Source: Muricoccus nepalensis (GTDB lineage: Bacteria; Pseudomonadota; Alphaproteobacteria; Acetobacterales; Acetobacteraceae). From it: DNA of 64,000 bases. The DNA is taken from positions 78,876 through 142,875 of the forward strand of contig NZ_RCZP01000006.1 of assembly GCF_006438825.1 (NCBI RefSeq). Reading direction: 5' to 3'. The position numbers and the translations under genes are program-made. Below are positions 16,748 through 26,464 of the stretch, piece by piece (positions within the stretch are counted from its first letter, which is position 1; every line of letters starts with the position of its first letter). The notes under the pieces were generated by a model. It saw only the letters and a program-made list of their open reading frames with translations, was not told the DNA's origin and made no database searches.

Positions 16748-19206
16748 CCGACGCGGCCCCAAGGAAGAGCGCCCGCGCGGGAACCCTCCCGCGCCCCGCG
16801 GCGCGCCGCGCGCGGCTGCTGGGCGGCGCGGCCTTCCTCGCGACCCTCGCCCAGCCCTGGGCCGGGCCGCTCCGCGCGCAGAACTTCGGCCCCGGCGGCG
16901 CCGGCGGCGCCGGCCTCTTCATGCCCGGCAACCCCGGCGCCTTCGGCAACACCCCGGGCGCCCCGGCCGCGGCGCCCGCCCCGGCGCCGGCCGCGGGCTT
17001 CAACCCGCTCCGCGGCGGCGCGGCGCCGGTCGACCGCAACGCCCCCGTCACCTTCACCGCCAACGAGGTGGAGTACGACCAGAACGAGAACCGCGTGACC
17101 GCCCGCGGCTCGGTCGAGGCCTGGCAGGGCGAGCGCATCCTCCGCGCCGACCGCTTCACCTACGACCGCGACACCGGCATCGCGACCGCCGAGGGCAACG
17201 TCCAGCTCCTCGAGCCCGACGGCCAGGTGATCTTCGCCGAGCGCGCGGTGCTGCAGGGCGGCATGCGCGACACCGTCATCGAGGGGCTGCGCGGCCTCCT
17301 CGCGCAGAACGGCCGCCTGGCCGCCAACGGCGCCCGCCGCCGCACGACCGAGAGCGGCGCGGTGGTCTCGGACCTCTCGCGCGTCGTCTACTCCTCCTGC
17401 GACCTCTGCGCCGAGAACCCGGAGGCGCCGCCGCTCTGGCAGCTCCGCTCGCGGCTCGCGACCCAGGACGGCGAGGACAAGCGCATCCGCTTCCGCGACG
17501 CCATGGTCGAGTTCGACGGCATCCCGGCCTTCTACACCCCCTACCTCTCCGTGCCCGACCCCAGCACGCCCCGCGCCTCGGGCTTCCTCAGCCCCTCCTT
17601 CGGGCAGACGCGCTACCTCGGCGGCTTCGCGGAGTTCCCCTACTACTGGGCGATCGACGAGCAGAGCGACCTGACCGTCACGCCGCTCATCTCCACCCAG
17701 GCGCCGCCGGGCGCCTTCGCCAACTACCGCGGCCGCTACAACTTCGGCACCATGACCATCCTCAGCTCGATCGGCGAGCTGACGGGCAAGGAATCGAGCC
17801 GCGAAAAGGGCCTCGGCGGCCACGTCTTCGCCCGCGGCCTCTTCACCATCAACGAGAACTGGCAGGCCGGCTTCAACATCAACCGGGCGACCAGCGAGAC
17901 CTACCTCCGCGCCTACCGCCAGCCCGGCACCGGCGTGCTCTCGAGCACCGCCTACGCCGACGGCTTCTGGGGCTACAACTCCTACGCCCGCATCAGCGGC
18001 CTCGCCTTCCAGAGCCTGCGCGCGCAGGACGACGTCGCGCGCATCCCGGTCGTGCTGCCGAACCTCTACTACGAGCACGTCTTCAACCGCGACGAGCTCG
18101 GCGGCACGCTCACCGCCGACGCCACGGCCTTCAACGTCTACCGCGACATCGGCAACAAGACCCAGCGCGCCGGCACGCGGGTGAGCTACGAGCTGCCGCG
18201 CTACGACCGCTTCGGCTCGCAATGGACCTTCCGCACCCAGGCGGACGTGCTCGGCTACAACGCGCAGGACGTGAACACCCAGAGCGGCATCGGCCTCGCC
18301 GGCAGCGCCACCAACAGCGGCGTGGACACCACCAAGGTCAACGCCAACATCCGCGCGGCCGTCGACTGGCGCCTGCCGCTGGTCCGCTCCGCCGGCAGCC
18401 TCGGCCAGCAGCTCATCGAGCCGCGCGTGCAGCTCGTCACCGGCCCGAACACCGGCCGGCAGTCGAGGATCCCGAACGAGGACAGCATCGACTTCGAGTT
18501 CACCGACGCGAACCTCTTCTCCCTCAACCGCTTCACCGGGCGCGACCGGCAGGAGGGCGGCACGCGGGTGGACGCCGCGCTGCGCGGCGCCTGGTACTTC
18601 CCGAGCGGCGGCTCGGTCGACGCGCTCGCGGGCCGCTCCTTCCGCGCCTCCGACGAGACGGTCTTCACCCCGCGCTCGGGCCTCGAGAAGCGCGCCTCGG
18701 ACTGGGTGGGCCGCATGACGGTCGCGCCCACCTCCTGGCTCGACCTCACCGCCCGCACCCGGCTCGACGGCGAGACGCTCGACCGCCGCATGATCGACGG
18801 CTCCGCCAGCTTCGGCCTCGCCCCCATCGGCCTCGACGGCACGCGCCTCGCCTTCGGCTACCTCTACGAGCTTCCCTCGCCGCTGCGGGTGGACCGCATC
18901 CCCAACGGCTCGGGCGGCCTCATCTCCGCGCCCCGCTTCATCCGGGAGGTCTACGCGGGGGTGAACACCCGCATCGCGACCCGCTGGCGCGCCGGCGCCT
19001 TCGGCCGCTACGACCTCGAGACCTCCCGCGGCGTCTCCTTCGGCGCGACCGCCGCCTACGAGGACGAGTGCTTCCTCTTCGAGGGCCGCTTCTATCGCTC
19101 CCTCGCCGAGAACCCGCTGACCAACCGGGCCTACCCGAGCGGCACCACCCTCATCCTGCGCGTCGCCCTCAAGACGGTCGGCGACTTCGCCGCCCGCGCC
19201 CTCTAG
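16744..19206 (+). CDS. lptD: LPS assembly protein LptD
   Basis: The outer-membrane beta-barrel that inserts LPS into the outer leaflet, 820 residues. After a signal region (about 20-50, with a twin Arg-rich start) comes an unusual Gly/Pro/Ala-rich linker (residues 48-95), then the OstA jellyroll (VTFTANEVEYDQNENRVTARG), and from about residue 290 the C-terminal barrel. Cysteines in YSSCDLCAENPE and in YEDECFLFEGRFYR near the C-terminus are placed like the disulfide-forming cysteines of LptD. The ATG overlaps the lptG stop by four bases. The LptE partner is not adjacent. Confidence 0.93.
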   Translation: MTDAAPRKSARAGTLPRPAARRARLLGGAAFLATLAQPWAGPLRAQNFGPGGAGGAGLFMPGNPGAFGNTPGAPAAAPAPAPAAGFNPLRGGAAPVDRNAPVTFTANEVEYDQNENRVTARGSVEAWQGERILRADRFTYDRDTGIATAEGNVQLLEPDGQVIFAERAVLQGGMRDTVIEGLRGLLAQNGRLAANGARRRTTESGAVVSDLSRVVYSSCDLCAENPEAPPLWQLRSRLATQDGEDKRIRFRDAMVEFDGIPAFYTPYLSVPDPSTPRASGFLSPSFGQTRYLGGFAEFPYYWAIDEQSDLTVTPLISTQAPPGAFANYRGRYNFGTMTILSSIGELTGKESSREKGLGGHVFARGLFTINENWQAGFNINRATSETYLRAYRQPGTGVLSSTAYADGFWGYNSYARISGLAFQSLRAQDDVARIPVVLPNLYYEHVFNRDELGGTLTADATAFNVYRDIGNKTQRAGTRVSYELPRYDRFGSQWTFRTQADVLGYNAQDVNTQSGIGLAGSATNSGVDTTKVNANIRAAVDWRLPLVRSAGSLGQQLIEPRVQLVTGPNTGRQSRIPNEDSIDFEFTDANLFSLNRFTGRDRQEGGTRVDAALRGAWYFPSGGSVDALAGRSFRASDETVFTPRSGLEKRASDWVGRMTVAPTSWLDLTARTRLDGETLDRRMIDGSASFGLAPIGLDGTRLAFGYLYELPSPLRVDRIPNGSGGLISAPRFIREVYAGVNTRIATRWRAGAFGRYDLETSRGVSFGATAAYEDECFLFEGRFYRSLAENPLTNRAYPSGTTLILRVALKTVGDFAARAL

Positions 19207-19274
19207 GCGGGCGGCGGGGCGGGCCCGGAAGGGATCGCTTCAAACCGCCGCCCGCATGGTCTAGGAACCCGTCC

Positions 19275-20654
19275 ATGCGCCGCCCCCTCCGCCTCCGCCC
19301 GACGCCGCCGGCCCCCGCGGGCCTCCTGCTCGGCGCCCTCCTCGCCCTCCCGCTCGGCGCCCTCCCGCCCGCGGCCGGCCCGGCGACGGCCCAGGTCACG
19401 GCGCAGGCGGGCAGCCGGCAGGCCCCGCCGCGCCAGGCCGCCCCCGCGGCCCCGCCAGAGGCCGGCAACCGCATCCTGGCCATCGTGAACGGCGACGTGG
19501 TGACGGAATCCGAGGTGCAGTCCCGCGCGCGGCTCTTCGCCCTCAACATCGGCCTGCAGCCCGGCGGCGACCTGCTGACCCGGCTGCGCCCCCAGATCAT
19601 GCGCCAGCTCATCGAGGAGCGCCTGCGCCTGCAGGAGATCCAGCGCCGCCGCATCCCCGTGGGCGACGACGAGGTGGCCGACGCGATCGGCGAGATCGAG
19701 AAGCGCAACAACCTGCCGTCGGGCGGGCTGCGCGCCCAGCTCCGCGCCGCCGGCGTCGAGCCGCGGGTCCTCTACGACCAGCTCCGCGCCCAGATCGGCT
19801 GGTCCCGCTTCATCCGCGCCCTGCTGGGCCCGAACGCCGAGCCCTCCGAGGCCGCGGTGAAGGAAGCGGTGGCCGCCCAGGAGGCGCGGACCGGCCAGCC
19901 CGAATACCTCCTCTCCGAGATCTTCGTGCCCGTGGAGGACCCCTCCTCGGCCGCCGACACCCGGCGCTTCGTGGACGACGTGATCGGCCGCCTCCGCCAG
20001 GGCCTGCCTTTCCCGATCGCCGCCACCCAGTTCAGCCAGAGCCAGACGGCGCTGCAGGGCGGCGACCTCGGCTGGGTGAGCCCCGAGAGCCTCGACCCCG
20101 CGGTGGCCGCGGTCGTCCAGCGCATGCCGCCCGGCGCCGTCTCCAACGCCATCGAGGTCCCCGGCGGCTTCCAGGTCGTGGCGCTGCGCCAGAAGCGCGA
20201 GACAGGGCGCGAGAACGCGACCATGGTCACGATCCGCCAGGCCTTCCTGCCCTTTACCTCCGCGCTCGACCCGCAGAACCCGACGGAGCAGCAGCGGGCC
20301 CAGCTCGCCCGCGCCCAGGCCGTGCGCGGCGGCTGCGACGCGGTGGAGGCCGCGGCCCGCGCCGCCAACTCCCCCCGCCCGGCCGACCCCGGCGGCGCCG
20401 TGCGGCTCGACACGCTGAACCCGCCGGCCCTCCGCCAGCTCGTCTCCGGCCTCGCCCCCGGGCGGACCAGCCAGCCGATCGTCACCTCCGACGGGATCCT
20501 CGTCATCGCCGTCTGCACGCGCGAGACCCGCAACCTCGCTCAGTTCACGCCCGAGCAGGCCAAGCAGCAGATCCTGCGCGACCGCGCGGAGAACCTCTCC
20601 CGCCAGCAGATCCGCGACCTCCGCCGCCGCGCGACGATCGAGATGCGTGGCTGA
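19275..20654 (+). CDS. surA: Periplasmic peptidyl-prolyl isomerase / chaperone SurA
   Basis: A 459-residue outer-membrane-protein chaperone. It has a signal peptide (about 1-40), a Gln/Pro/Ala-rich spacer, a SurA N-terminal domain (NRILAIVNGDVVTESEVQSR, then IMRQLIEERLRLQEIQRR), a clear parvulin domain (EYLLSEIFVPVEDPSSA to GDLGWVSPESL and GFQVVALRQKRE), and a weaker second parvulin-like segment at about 330-440. It follows lptD after 68 bases, the usual order for outer-membrane biogenesis genes. Its stop overlaps the rsmA start by eight bases. Confidence 0.92.
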   Translation: MRRPLRLRPTPPAPAGLLLGALLALPLGALPPAAGPATAQVTAQAGSRQAPPRQAAPAAPPEAGNRILAIVNGDVVTESEVQSRARLFALNIGLQPGGDLLTRLRPQIMRQLIEERLRLQEIQRRRIPVGDDEVADAIGEIEKRNNLPSGGLRAQLRAAGVEPRVLYDQLRAQIGWSRFIRALLGPNAEPSEAAVKEAVAAQEARTGQPEYLLSEIFVPVEDPSSAADTRRFVDDVIGRLRQGLPFPIAATQFSQSQTALQGGDLGWVSPESLDPAVAAVVQRMPPGAVSNAIEVPGGFQVVALRQKRETGRENATMVTIRQAFLPFTSALDPQNPTEQQRAQLARAQAVRGGCDAVEAAARAANSPRPADPGGAVRLDTLNPPALRQLVSGLAPGRTSQPIVTSDGILVIAVCTRETRNLAQFTPEQAKQQILRDRAENLSRQQIRDLRRRATIEMRG

Positions 20655-21474
20655 CCTCCCGACCCTCGCCGCGACGGTCGCGCGCCACGGGCTCGCCGCG
20701 CGCAAGTCGCTCGGCCAGCACTTCCTCCTCGACGAGGCCCTCTGCACCCGCATCGCGCGGCTGGCGGGGGAGCTCGAGGGCCGCCACGTGCTCGAGGTCG
20801 GCCCCGGCCCCGGCGGCCTGACCCGCGCGCTGCTCGCCAACGGCGCCGACCACGTCCACGCGGTGGAGCTCGACAGCCGCGCCGTGGCCGCGCTGGCCGA
20901 GCTGTCCGAGGCCTATCCCGGCCGCCTGACCGTCACCGAGGCCGACGCGCTGCGGGTGGACCCCGTGGCCATGATGCCCGCGCCGCGTCGGATTATCGCG
21001 AACCTGCCTTACAACGTCGGCTCGCCGCTCCTCATCGGCTGGCTGGCCCGCGCCGGCGCCTTCGAGAGCATGACCCTCATGTTCCAGCAGGAGGTCGCCG
21101 AGCGGATCGTGGCCGCCCCGGACACCGAGGGATACGGCCGCATGGCGGTGGCCGCCCAGTGGCGCTGCACCGCCCACCTCGTGCTCCGCCTGCCGCCGGG
21201 CGCCTTCTCGCCCCCGCCCAAGGTCTGGTCCGCGGTCGTCCACCTCGTGCCGCACGCGGCGCAGCCCGACCCCGTGCTGGCCCGCGCCATGGAGCGCGTG
21301 ACGGCCGCCGCCTTCGGCCAGCGGCGGAAGATGCTGCGGGGATCGCTGAAGTCGCTCGGCCACGCCGAGGCCCTGCTCGGCGACGCCGGCATCGAACCGA
21401 CGCGGCGGGCGGAGACGCTGACGGTCGCCGAGTTCGAGACGCTGGCGCGCGGGCTGCTGGCGCGGGGCGGCTAG
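20647..21474 (+). CDS. rsmA: 16S rRNA dimethyladenosine transferase RsmA (KsgA)
   Basis: Dimethylates two adjacent adenosines in the 3'-terminal hairpin of 16S rRNA (A1518/A1519 in E. coli) during 30S maturation. The 275 residues include ARKSLGQHFLLD at the start, the SAM motif LEVGPGPGGLTRALL, the acceptor motif IANLPYNVGSPLL, and FGQRRKMLRGSLKSLG. The GTG at 20647 lies within the end of surA. Its TAG stop overlaps the stop of the convergent glpD gene in a CTAG. In many relatives pdxA lies between surA and rsmA; it is absent here. Confidence 0.94.
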   Translation: MADLPTLAATVARHGLAARKSLGQHFLLDEALCTRIARLAGELEGRHVLEVGPGPGGLTRALLANGADHVHAVELDSRAVAALAELSEAYPGRLTVTEADALRVDPVAMMPAPRRIIANLPYNVGSPLLIGWLARAGAFESMTLMFQQEVAERIVAAPDTEGYGRMAVAAQWRCTAHLVLRLPPGAFSPPPKVWSAVVHLVPHAAQPDPVLARAMERVTAAAFGQRRKMLRGSLKSLGHAEALLGDAGIEPTRRAETLTVAEFETLARGLLARGG

Positions 21475-22967
21475 GCCACCACCCGCTCGAACCGCGCGGC
21501 GAAGGCCTCGCGCTCCGCGTGCGTCATGTGCAGCCCGCGCTTCGTGCGCCGCCACAGCACGTCCTCGGGCGCCGCCACCCACTCGCGGGCGCGCATCCAC
21601 TCCAGCTCCCGCGCCGTGATGCCGCCGCCGAGGTCCCCGCCCATCGCCTCGATCGAGGTGGCGCCGTCGATCACCCGCTCGAGCTCGCCCCCGTGCGTGC
21701 GGATCAACCGGTCCAGCAGGGGCCGCCCCAGCCAGGGATGGGCTGCCGCCATGCTCTCGGTGAAGGCCGCGCGCGACAGGCCGCCGAAGTCTCCGCCCGG
21801 CAGCACCGCGCGCGCCGTCCAGTCCGTGCCCTGCCGTCCCAGCGCGCGCCCGATCTGCCGCGCCGCGTCCTCGGCCAGCCGCCGGTAGGTCGTGATCTTG
21901 CCGCCGAGCACCGAGAGCAGCGGCGCCCCCTTCGTGTCCATCGCCAGCGTGTAGTCGCGCGTGACGGAGGACGGGTTGTCCGAGCCGTCGTCGTGCAATG
22001 GCCGCACGCCCGAATAGGTCCAGGCGATCTGGTCCGGCGAGACGGGGGTGCGGAACTGCCGCGACACCGCCTCGCAGAGATAGGCGGCCTCCTCCGGCGT
22101 GCAGGTCGGCTTGCCCTGCGCAGGGTCGTGCGGCACGTCGGTCGTGCCGATCAGCGAGTAGTCCTGCTCATAGGGAATGACGAAGACCACGCGCCGGTCG
22201 TCGTTCTGCAGGATATAGGCCTGGTCGCCGCGGTAGAGCGCGGGCACCACGATGTGGCTGCCGCGCACGAGCCGCACGCGCCCCTCCAGCGCCGTGCCCG
22301 TCGCGTCCTGCGCGCCCATCACCCAGGGGCCGGCGGCGTTGGCGATGGCGCGGGCGCGCACCGTGCGCTCCCCCCCGTCCGCGCCGCGGATCGTCGCGGT
22401 CCAGGCCTCGGCGCTTCGCTCGGCGCGGAGGAACTCGGTGCGCGGCAGGACGGTCGCGCCCCGATCCGCCGCGTCCCGCGCGTTCAGCAGCACGAGGCGG
22501 CTGTCCTCGACCCAGCAGTCGGAATAGGCGAAGCCGCGCGCGAATTGCGGCTGCTTCAGCGGCGCGCCCTGCGGCAGCCGGTCGAGCGCCAGCGCCTCGC
22601 TGCCCGGCAGCGACTTGCGGCTGGCCAGGTGGTCGTAGAGGAACAGCCCCGCGCGGATCATCCAGCGCGGCCGCATCTCCGGCCGGTGCGGCAGCACGAA
22701 GCGCATCGGCCAGACGATGTGCGGCGCGATGGAGAGCATCACCTCGCGCTCGGCCAGCGCCTCCCGCACAAGGCGGAACTCGTAGGTTTCGAGGTAGCGG
22801 ATGCCGCCGTGGATGAGCTTGGAGGAGGAGGAGGAGGTCGCCTCCGCGATGTCCCCGCGCTCCACCAGCATGACGGAGTGGCCGCGCCCCACCGCGTCGC
22901 GCGCGATGCCGACGCCGTTCACGCCCCCGCCGATGACGAGAAGGTCGACGCTGTCCGGATTGTTCAT
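21471..22967 (-). CDS. glpD: FAD-dependent glycerol-3-phosphate dehydrogenase
   Basis: A membrane-associated flavoenzyme that oxidises sn-glycerol 3-phosphate to dihydroxyacetone phosphate and reduces quinone; 498 residues. The FAD motif is LLVIGGGVNGVGIARDAVGRG at the N-terminus, followed by EATSSSSSKLIHGGIRYLE, GPWVMGAQ, and SVLGGKITTYRRLAEDA; a C-terminal GlpO-type helical domain follows. It is the last gene of a minus-strand operon: its ATG overlaps the stop of the preceding phnE gene by one base (TGATG). Being placed after a PhnDCEE transporter and a DeoR-type regulator suggests that a glycerol-phosphate-like product of the imported compound is oxidised here. Confidence 0.93.
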   Translation of the reverse strand: MNNPDSVDLLVIGGGVNGVGIARDAVGRGHSVMLVERGDIAEATSSSSSKLIHGGIRYLETYEFRLVREALAEREVMLSIAPHIVWPMRFVLPHRPEMRPRWMIRAGLFLYDHLASRKSLPGSEALALDRLPQGAPLKQPQFARGFAYSDCWVEDSRLVLLNARDAADRGATVLPRTEFLRAERSAEAWTATIRGADGGERTVRARAIANAAGPWVMGAQDATGTALEGRVRLVRGSHIVVPALYRGDQAYILQNDDRRVVFVIPYEQDYSLIGTTDVPHDPAQGKPTCTPEEAAYLCEAVSRQFRTPVSPDQIAWTYSGVRPLHDDGSDNPSSVTRDYTLAMDTKGAPLLSVLGGKITTYRRLAEDAARQIGRALGRQGTDWTARAVLPGGDFGGLSRAAFTESMAAAHPWLGRPLLDRLIRTHGGELERVIDGATSIEAMGGDLGGGITARELEWMRAREWVAAPEDVLWRRTKRGLHMTHAEREAFAARFERVVA

Positions 22968-23815
22968 CAGAGAAGCCCTGCCCGCACGCGGGTCACCACG
23001 ATCTCGGCGATCAGCACGACCGCCAGGATGGCCAGGAGGATGGTCGCCACCTGGTCCCACTGGAAGAAGTTGATCGCGTCCTCCAGCACCACGCCGATGC
23101 CGCCCGCGCCCACCAGGCCCAGCACCGCGCTCTCGCGCACGTTGATGTCCCAACGGAACAGCGCGACGCCCCAGACGGCTGGCCGCACCTGCGGCCAGAC
23201 AGCCTTCAGCATCTCCGCGCCCCAGGGGGCGCCCGCCGCGCGCAGCGCCTCGCGCGGCCCGGGGTTCATCTCCTCGAGCGCCTCGGCCAGCAGCTTGCCG
23301 ACGAAGCCGATGGAGCGGAACGCGATGGCAAACACCCCCGCCGCCGCGCCGGGCCCGAAGACCGCCACGAAGATCAGCGCCCAGACGAGCGAGTTGACCG
23401 AGCGCGACGCCACCAGCCCCACCTGCGCCAGCGCGTTCAGCGCGGGCACGCGGCAGATGTTGCGCGCCGCCATCAGCGCCAGCGGGATGGCCATGACGAA
23501 GCCGAAGACCGTGCCCAGGGTCGCGATGTGCAGCGTCTCCACCAGCGCCGCGTGGACGGTGCGCGGGTAGTAGGCGAGGTCGGGCGGCCACATCCGCACC
23601 AGCAGGTCCGCCATCTGCTCGGGCGCGTCCGCCAGGAACTCCGGGATGATGTCGATCGTCCGCACCGCCCAGACCACGGCGGCCACCACGGCGAGGAACA
23701 TCGCCCAGCGCACCAGCCGCTCGCCCGGCGTGTGCCGGATCCACTCGCGCCGGAGCGGCGCCAGGGTATCTCCGGTGGCGGCGCTCATTGCGTCGCCGCC
23801 CTTGGCGGCGCTCAT
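22967..23815 (-). CDS. phnE: Phosphonate-type ABC transporter permease (second PhnE)
   Basis: An inner-membrane permease of the PhnE family, 282 residues, about six membrane helices. The ATPase-docking loop is EALEEMNPGPREALRAAGA, and the family end pattern is ESAVLGLVGAGGIGVVLEDAINFFQWDQVATILL. It pairs with the upstream PhnE to form the channel. The first ATG (23815) overlaps the previous stop; a second ATG at 23788 lies in a repeated copy of the same start context (a 15-base direct repeat 27 bases apart), so either may be used. Confidence 0.9.
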   Translation of the reverse strand: MSAAKGGDAMSAATGDTLAPLRREWIRHTPGERLVRWAMFLAVVAAVVWAVRTIDIIPEFLADAPEQMADLLVRMWPPDLAYYPRTVHAALVETLHIATLGTVFGFVMAIPLALMAARNICRVPALNALAQVGLVASRSVNSLVWALIFVAVFGPGAAAGVFAIAFRSIGFVGKLLAEALEEMNPGPREALRAAGAPWGAEMLKAVWPQVRPAVWGVALFRWDINVRESAVLGLVGAGGIGVVLEDAINFFQWDQVATILLAILAVVLIAEIVVTRVRAGLL

Positions 23816-23818
23816 TGC
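23777..23818 (-). repeat. 15-bp direct repeat duplicating a start-codon context
   Basis: GGCGGCGCTCATTGC occurs at 23777-23791 and again at 23804-23818. On the minus strand each copy contains GCAATGAGCGCC, the junction between the phnE1 stop and the phnE2 start. The 27-base shift keeps the frame, giving the N-terminus [13 protein letters not shown]. Confidence 0.85.
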
Positions 23819-24606
23819 ATGGCCGCCCGGATGCGGCCCGACACCACCTCGGCGAGCAGGATGAGGCCGATGATGGTGATCAGGATGGCCGAGACGAAGT
23901 CGTAGTCGAAGCGCTTGAAGGCCGCGAAGAGCGTGCCGCCGATCCCGCCCGCGCCCACCACGCCCACCAGTGTGGAGTTACGGAGGTTGCTGTCGAGCTG
24001 GTAGAGCCCGAAGCCCACGAAGCGCGACGCCACCTGCGGCAGCACGCCGTAGAGCAGCACCGCCATGCCCGAAGCCCCGGTGGAGCGCACCGCCTCCACC
24101 TGCTTCATGGAGATCTCCTCCACGGCCTCCGCGAAGAGCTTCGCCACGAAGCCGACGGAGGCGACGATCAGCGCCGCGACACCGGCCAGCGCCCCGAAGC
24201 CGAGCGCCTTCACGAAGAGGATCGCGACGATCACGTAGTGCAGGCTGCGGCACACCGCGATGAAGGCCCGCACCGGCCCCGAGACCCACCAGGGCGCGAG
24301 GTTCCGCGCCGCCATCAGCCCGAGTGGGAGGGACAGGATGATGCCCCCCACCGTCGCCAGCACGGCGATCTGGATGCTCTCGACCATCCCCTCCAGCAGC
24401 AACTCCCAGCGCGCGAAGTTCGGCGGGAACATGCGCGCGAGGAACCGCCCGCCCTCGCCGAGCCCCGTGACGAAGCGGCCGAGGCCGAGGTCGAGCTGGG
24501 TGGAGGCGTAGACGAGATAGGCGACGAGCAGCGCGCCGAGCACGCGCATCCCCCATTCCGGCGCGAAGGGCGTGCGCCGCGGGGCGGGAAGGGTGGTGTC
24601 GCTCAC
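23812..24606 (-). CDS. phnE: Phosphonate-type ABC transporter permease (first PhnE)
   Basis: A 264-residue PhnE-family permease. The docking loop [18 protein letters not shown] and the end motif [33 protein letters not shown] mirror the second permease. Five to six membrane helices. It starts four bases inside the end of the phnC gene and ends in an ATGA overlap with the second phnE, so the transporter genes form a tightly coupled set. PhnDCEE systems import phosphonates, phosphite or related organophosphates. Confidence 0.9.
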   Translation of the reverse strand: MSDTTLPAPRRTPFAPEWGMRVLGALLVAYLVYASTQLDLGLGRFVTGLGEGGRFLARMFPPNFARWELLLEGMVESIQIAVLATVGGIILSLPLGLMAARNLAPWWVSGPVRAFIAVCRSLHYVIVAILFVKALGFGALAGVAALIVASVGFVAKLFAEAVEEISMKQVEAVRSTGASGMAVLLYGVLPQVASRFVGFGLYQLDSNLRNSTLVGVVGAGGIGGTLFAAFKRFDYDFVSAILITIIGLILLAEVVSGRIRAAMQ

Positions 24607-25370
24607 AGCCAGTCCTCGCCGCCGTAGATCCGGCGCAGGTGGTCGTCCTGCAGCGCCTCGGGCGGCCCGTCGAAGATGATGGCGCCCTCGTGCATGCCGA
24701 CGATGCGGCGCGCGTAGCGCTTGGCCAGCGCCACGTTGTGGATGTTGATGATCACCGGCACGCCCTCGGCCGCCGCCAGCTTCGTCAGCATCTCCAGCAC
24801 CTCGACGGAGGTGCGGGGATCGAGGGAGGAGGTCGGCTCGTCCGCCAGCAGCAGGTCGGGCCGCTGCATCAGGGCGCGGGCGATGCCCACCCGCTGCCGC
24901 TGCCCGCCCGAGAGCGCGTCGGCCCGCCGCGTCGCGTGCTCGGGCAGCCCGACGGCGTCGAGCAGCGCGAAGGCGCGGGCGATGTCCTCCTCCGGGTACT
25001 TCCGCAGCCAGGCCCGCCAGAGCGGCACGTAGCCCAGCCGCCCGCAGAGCACGTTCTCCATGACCGAGAGGCGCTCCACGAGGTTGTACTCCTGGAACAC
25101 CATCCCGATCCGCCGCCGGGCGAGGCGCAGGCCCCGCCCGCGCAGCTTTGCGACGTCGATCGTCCCCTCGGCACCCGTCAGCCGGATCTCGCCCTTCGTC
25201 GGCTCGACCAGCCGGTTGATGCAGCGGAGCAGCGTGGACTTGCCGGTGCCGGAGGGGCCGATGATGGCGGTGATCCCCTCCGCGCCGATGGACAGGTCCA
25301 GGTTCCGAAGCACCGGCTTGCCGCGCACGTATTCCTTGGTGAGGCCGCGGATGTCGAGGGCGGCGCTCAC
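24603..25370 (-). CDS. phnC: Phosphonate-type ABC transporter ATP-binding protein
   Basis: A 255-residue ATPase with all motifs intact: Walker [11 protein letters not shown]-loop [20 protein letters not shown], signature [15 protein letters not shown], Walker [13 protein letters not shown], and the switch His in [13 protein letters not shown]. The FQxxNLV pattern after the Q-loop is typical of PhnC. The start is the GTG at 25370, overlapping the phnD stop by four bases (GTGA), and the protein begins at the family position ([11 protein letters not shown]). Confidence 0.93.
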   Translation of the reverse strand: MSAALDIRGLTKEYVRGKPVLRNLDLSIGAEGITAIIGPSGTGKSTLLRCINRLVEPTKGEIRLTGAEGTIDVAKLRGRGLRLARRRIGMVFQEYNLVERLSVMENVLCGRLGYVPLWRAWLRKYPEEDIARAFALLDAVGLPEHATRRADALSGGQRQRVGIARALMQRPDLLLADEPTSSLDPRTSVEVLEMLTKLAAAEGVPVIINIHNVALAKRYARRIVGMHEGAIIFDGPPEALQDDHLRRIYGGEDWL

Positions 25371-26464
25371 GGGCGCGGGGCCGCCGGGGACGCCGCCTGG
25401 GGGGTGGCGTGCGGCGCCGCCTCCTGGGTGCGCGGGGCGCTCTGCGCGGCGTTGCGCCGGGCCTCGGCCTCCAGCTCCTTGCGGCTCTCCTCGTCGAAGG
25501 CCGCGCGGCTGTAGGGCGCGTTCACCGCGTCCGCCACGGCGCGCACGGGCGCCCATTGCTCGGCGTAGGTCGCGGGCCAGAAGCGGTCGTTGCCGCCGAG
25601 GTCGCGCACCATCGCCTCCGGGAAGCGGTAGTCGAGGAAGCACTGGCGGATCTTCGCCTGCAGCTCCGGCCGCAGGTCATGCGCCATGGCGAAGGAGGAG
25701 GTGGGGAAGGGGTCGCTCTGCCAGATGACGCGGAAGTTCTCGCCCTTCACCTGCCCGCGCGCGACCATGCGGGAATAGACGTCCGACGCCACTGGCGCCG
25801 CGTCGTAGTCGCCCGCGCTCACGCCCATCACGCTGCGGTCGTGCCCGCCGGAATAGAGCACGCGGTAGTCGGCGTCGGGGTTCAGCCCCAGGCCCGGGAA
25901 GAAGGCGCGCGGCGCCAGGTTGCCCGAGTTGGAGGTGGCCGAGGTGTGCGCGACGCGCTTGCCCTTGAGGTCCGCCAGCGTGCGGTAGGGGCTGTCGGCG
26001 CGCACCAGCATCAGCACGCGGTAGCTCTCGAACCCGTCCGGCCCGCCCTTCACCGCGAAGGGCACGGCGCCCGCGAGGTTCACGGCGAAGGCCGTCGGCC
26101 CCGTGGAGAAGCCCGCGATGTGCAGCCGGCCGGAGCGCATGGCCTCCACCTGCGCCGCGTTGCTCGTCACCTGGAAATACACGGTGCGCTTGCCCGTGCA
26201 GCGCGTGAGGTGGTCGATCAGCGGCCGGAACTGGCTCGCGTAGAGGGCGGGGTCCTCCACGGGAGTGTAGGCGAAGACGAGCGTCGAGGGATCGCGCTGC
26301 CGGGCGGCGTCGGGCGTGTCCGCGACCATGTCGCGGTTCTCGTCGCAGTAGCCCTCGTCCAGCGTGCCGCGGAAGCAGCCGGCCGCCGGCGCCTGGGCCG
26401 CGGCCGGCAGGGCCGCGAGCGCGATCAGCCCGGCCGCGGCCGTCGCAAGAAGCGTCTCTCTCAT
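25367..26464 (-). CDS. phnD: Phosphonate-type ABC transporter substrate-binding protein
   Basis: A periplasmic PhnD-family binding protein of 365 residues. The signal peptide is cut near PAAAQA. The family patterns are [41 protein letters not shown], and [20 protein letters not shown], where the Ser/Thr cluster normally binds the phosphonate oxygens. Internal cysteines near the mature N-terminus ([14 protein letters not shown]) suggest a disulfide. The C-terminal 30 residues are a disordered Ala/Pro/Gln tail, absent from most PhnD proteins. Overlaps on both sides place it in the same operon as phnC and the HAD gene. Confidence 0.88.
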   Translation of the reverse strand: MRETLLATAAAGLIALAALPAAAQAPAAGCFRGTLDEGYCDENRDMVADTPDAARQRDPSTLVFAYTPVEDPALYASQFRPLIDHLTRCTGKRTVYFQVTSNAAQVEAMRSGRLHIAGFSTGPTAFAVNLAGAVPFAVKGGPDGFESYRVLMLVRADSPYRTLADLKGKRVAHTSATSNSGNLAPRAFFPGLGLNPDADYRVLYSGGHDRSVMGVSAGDYDAAPVASDVYSRMVARGQVKGENFRVIWQSDPFPTSSFAMAHDLRPELQAKIRQCFLDYRFPEAMVRDLGGNDRFWPATYAEQWAPVRAVADAVNAPYSRAAFDEESRKELEAEARRNAAQSAPRTQEAAPHATPQAASPAAPRP

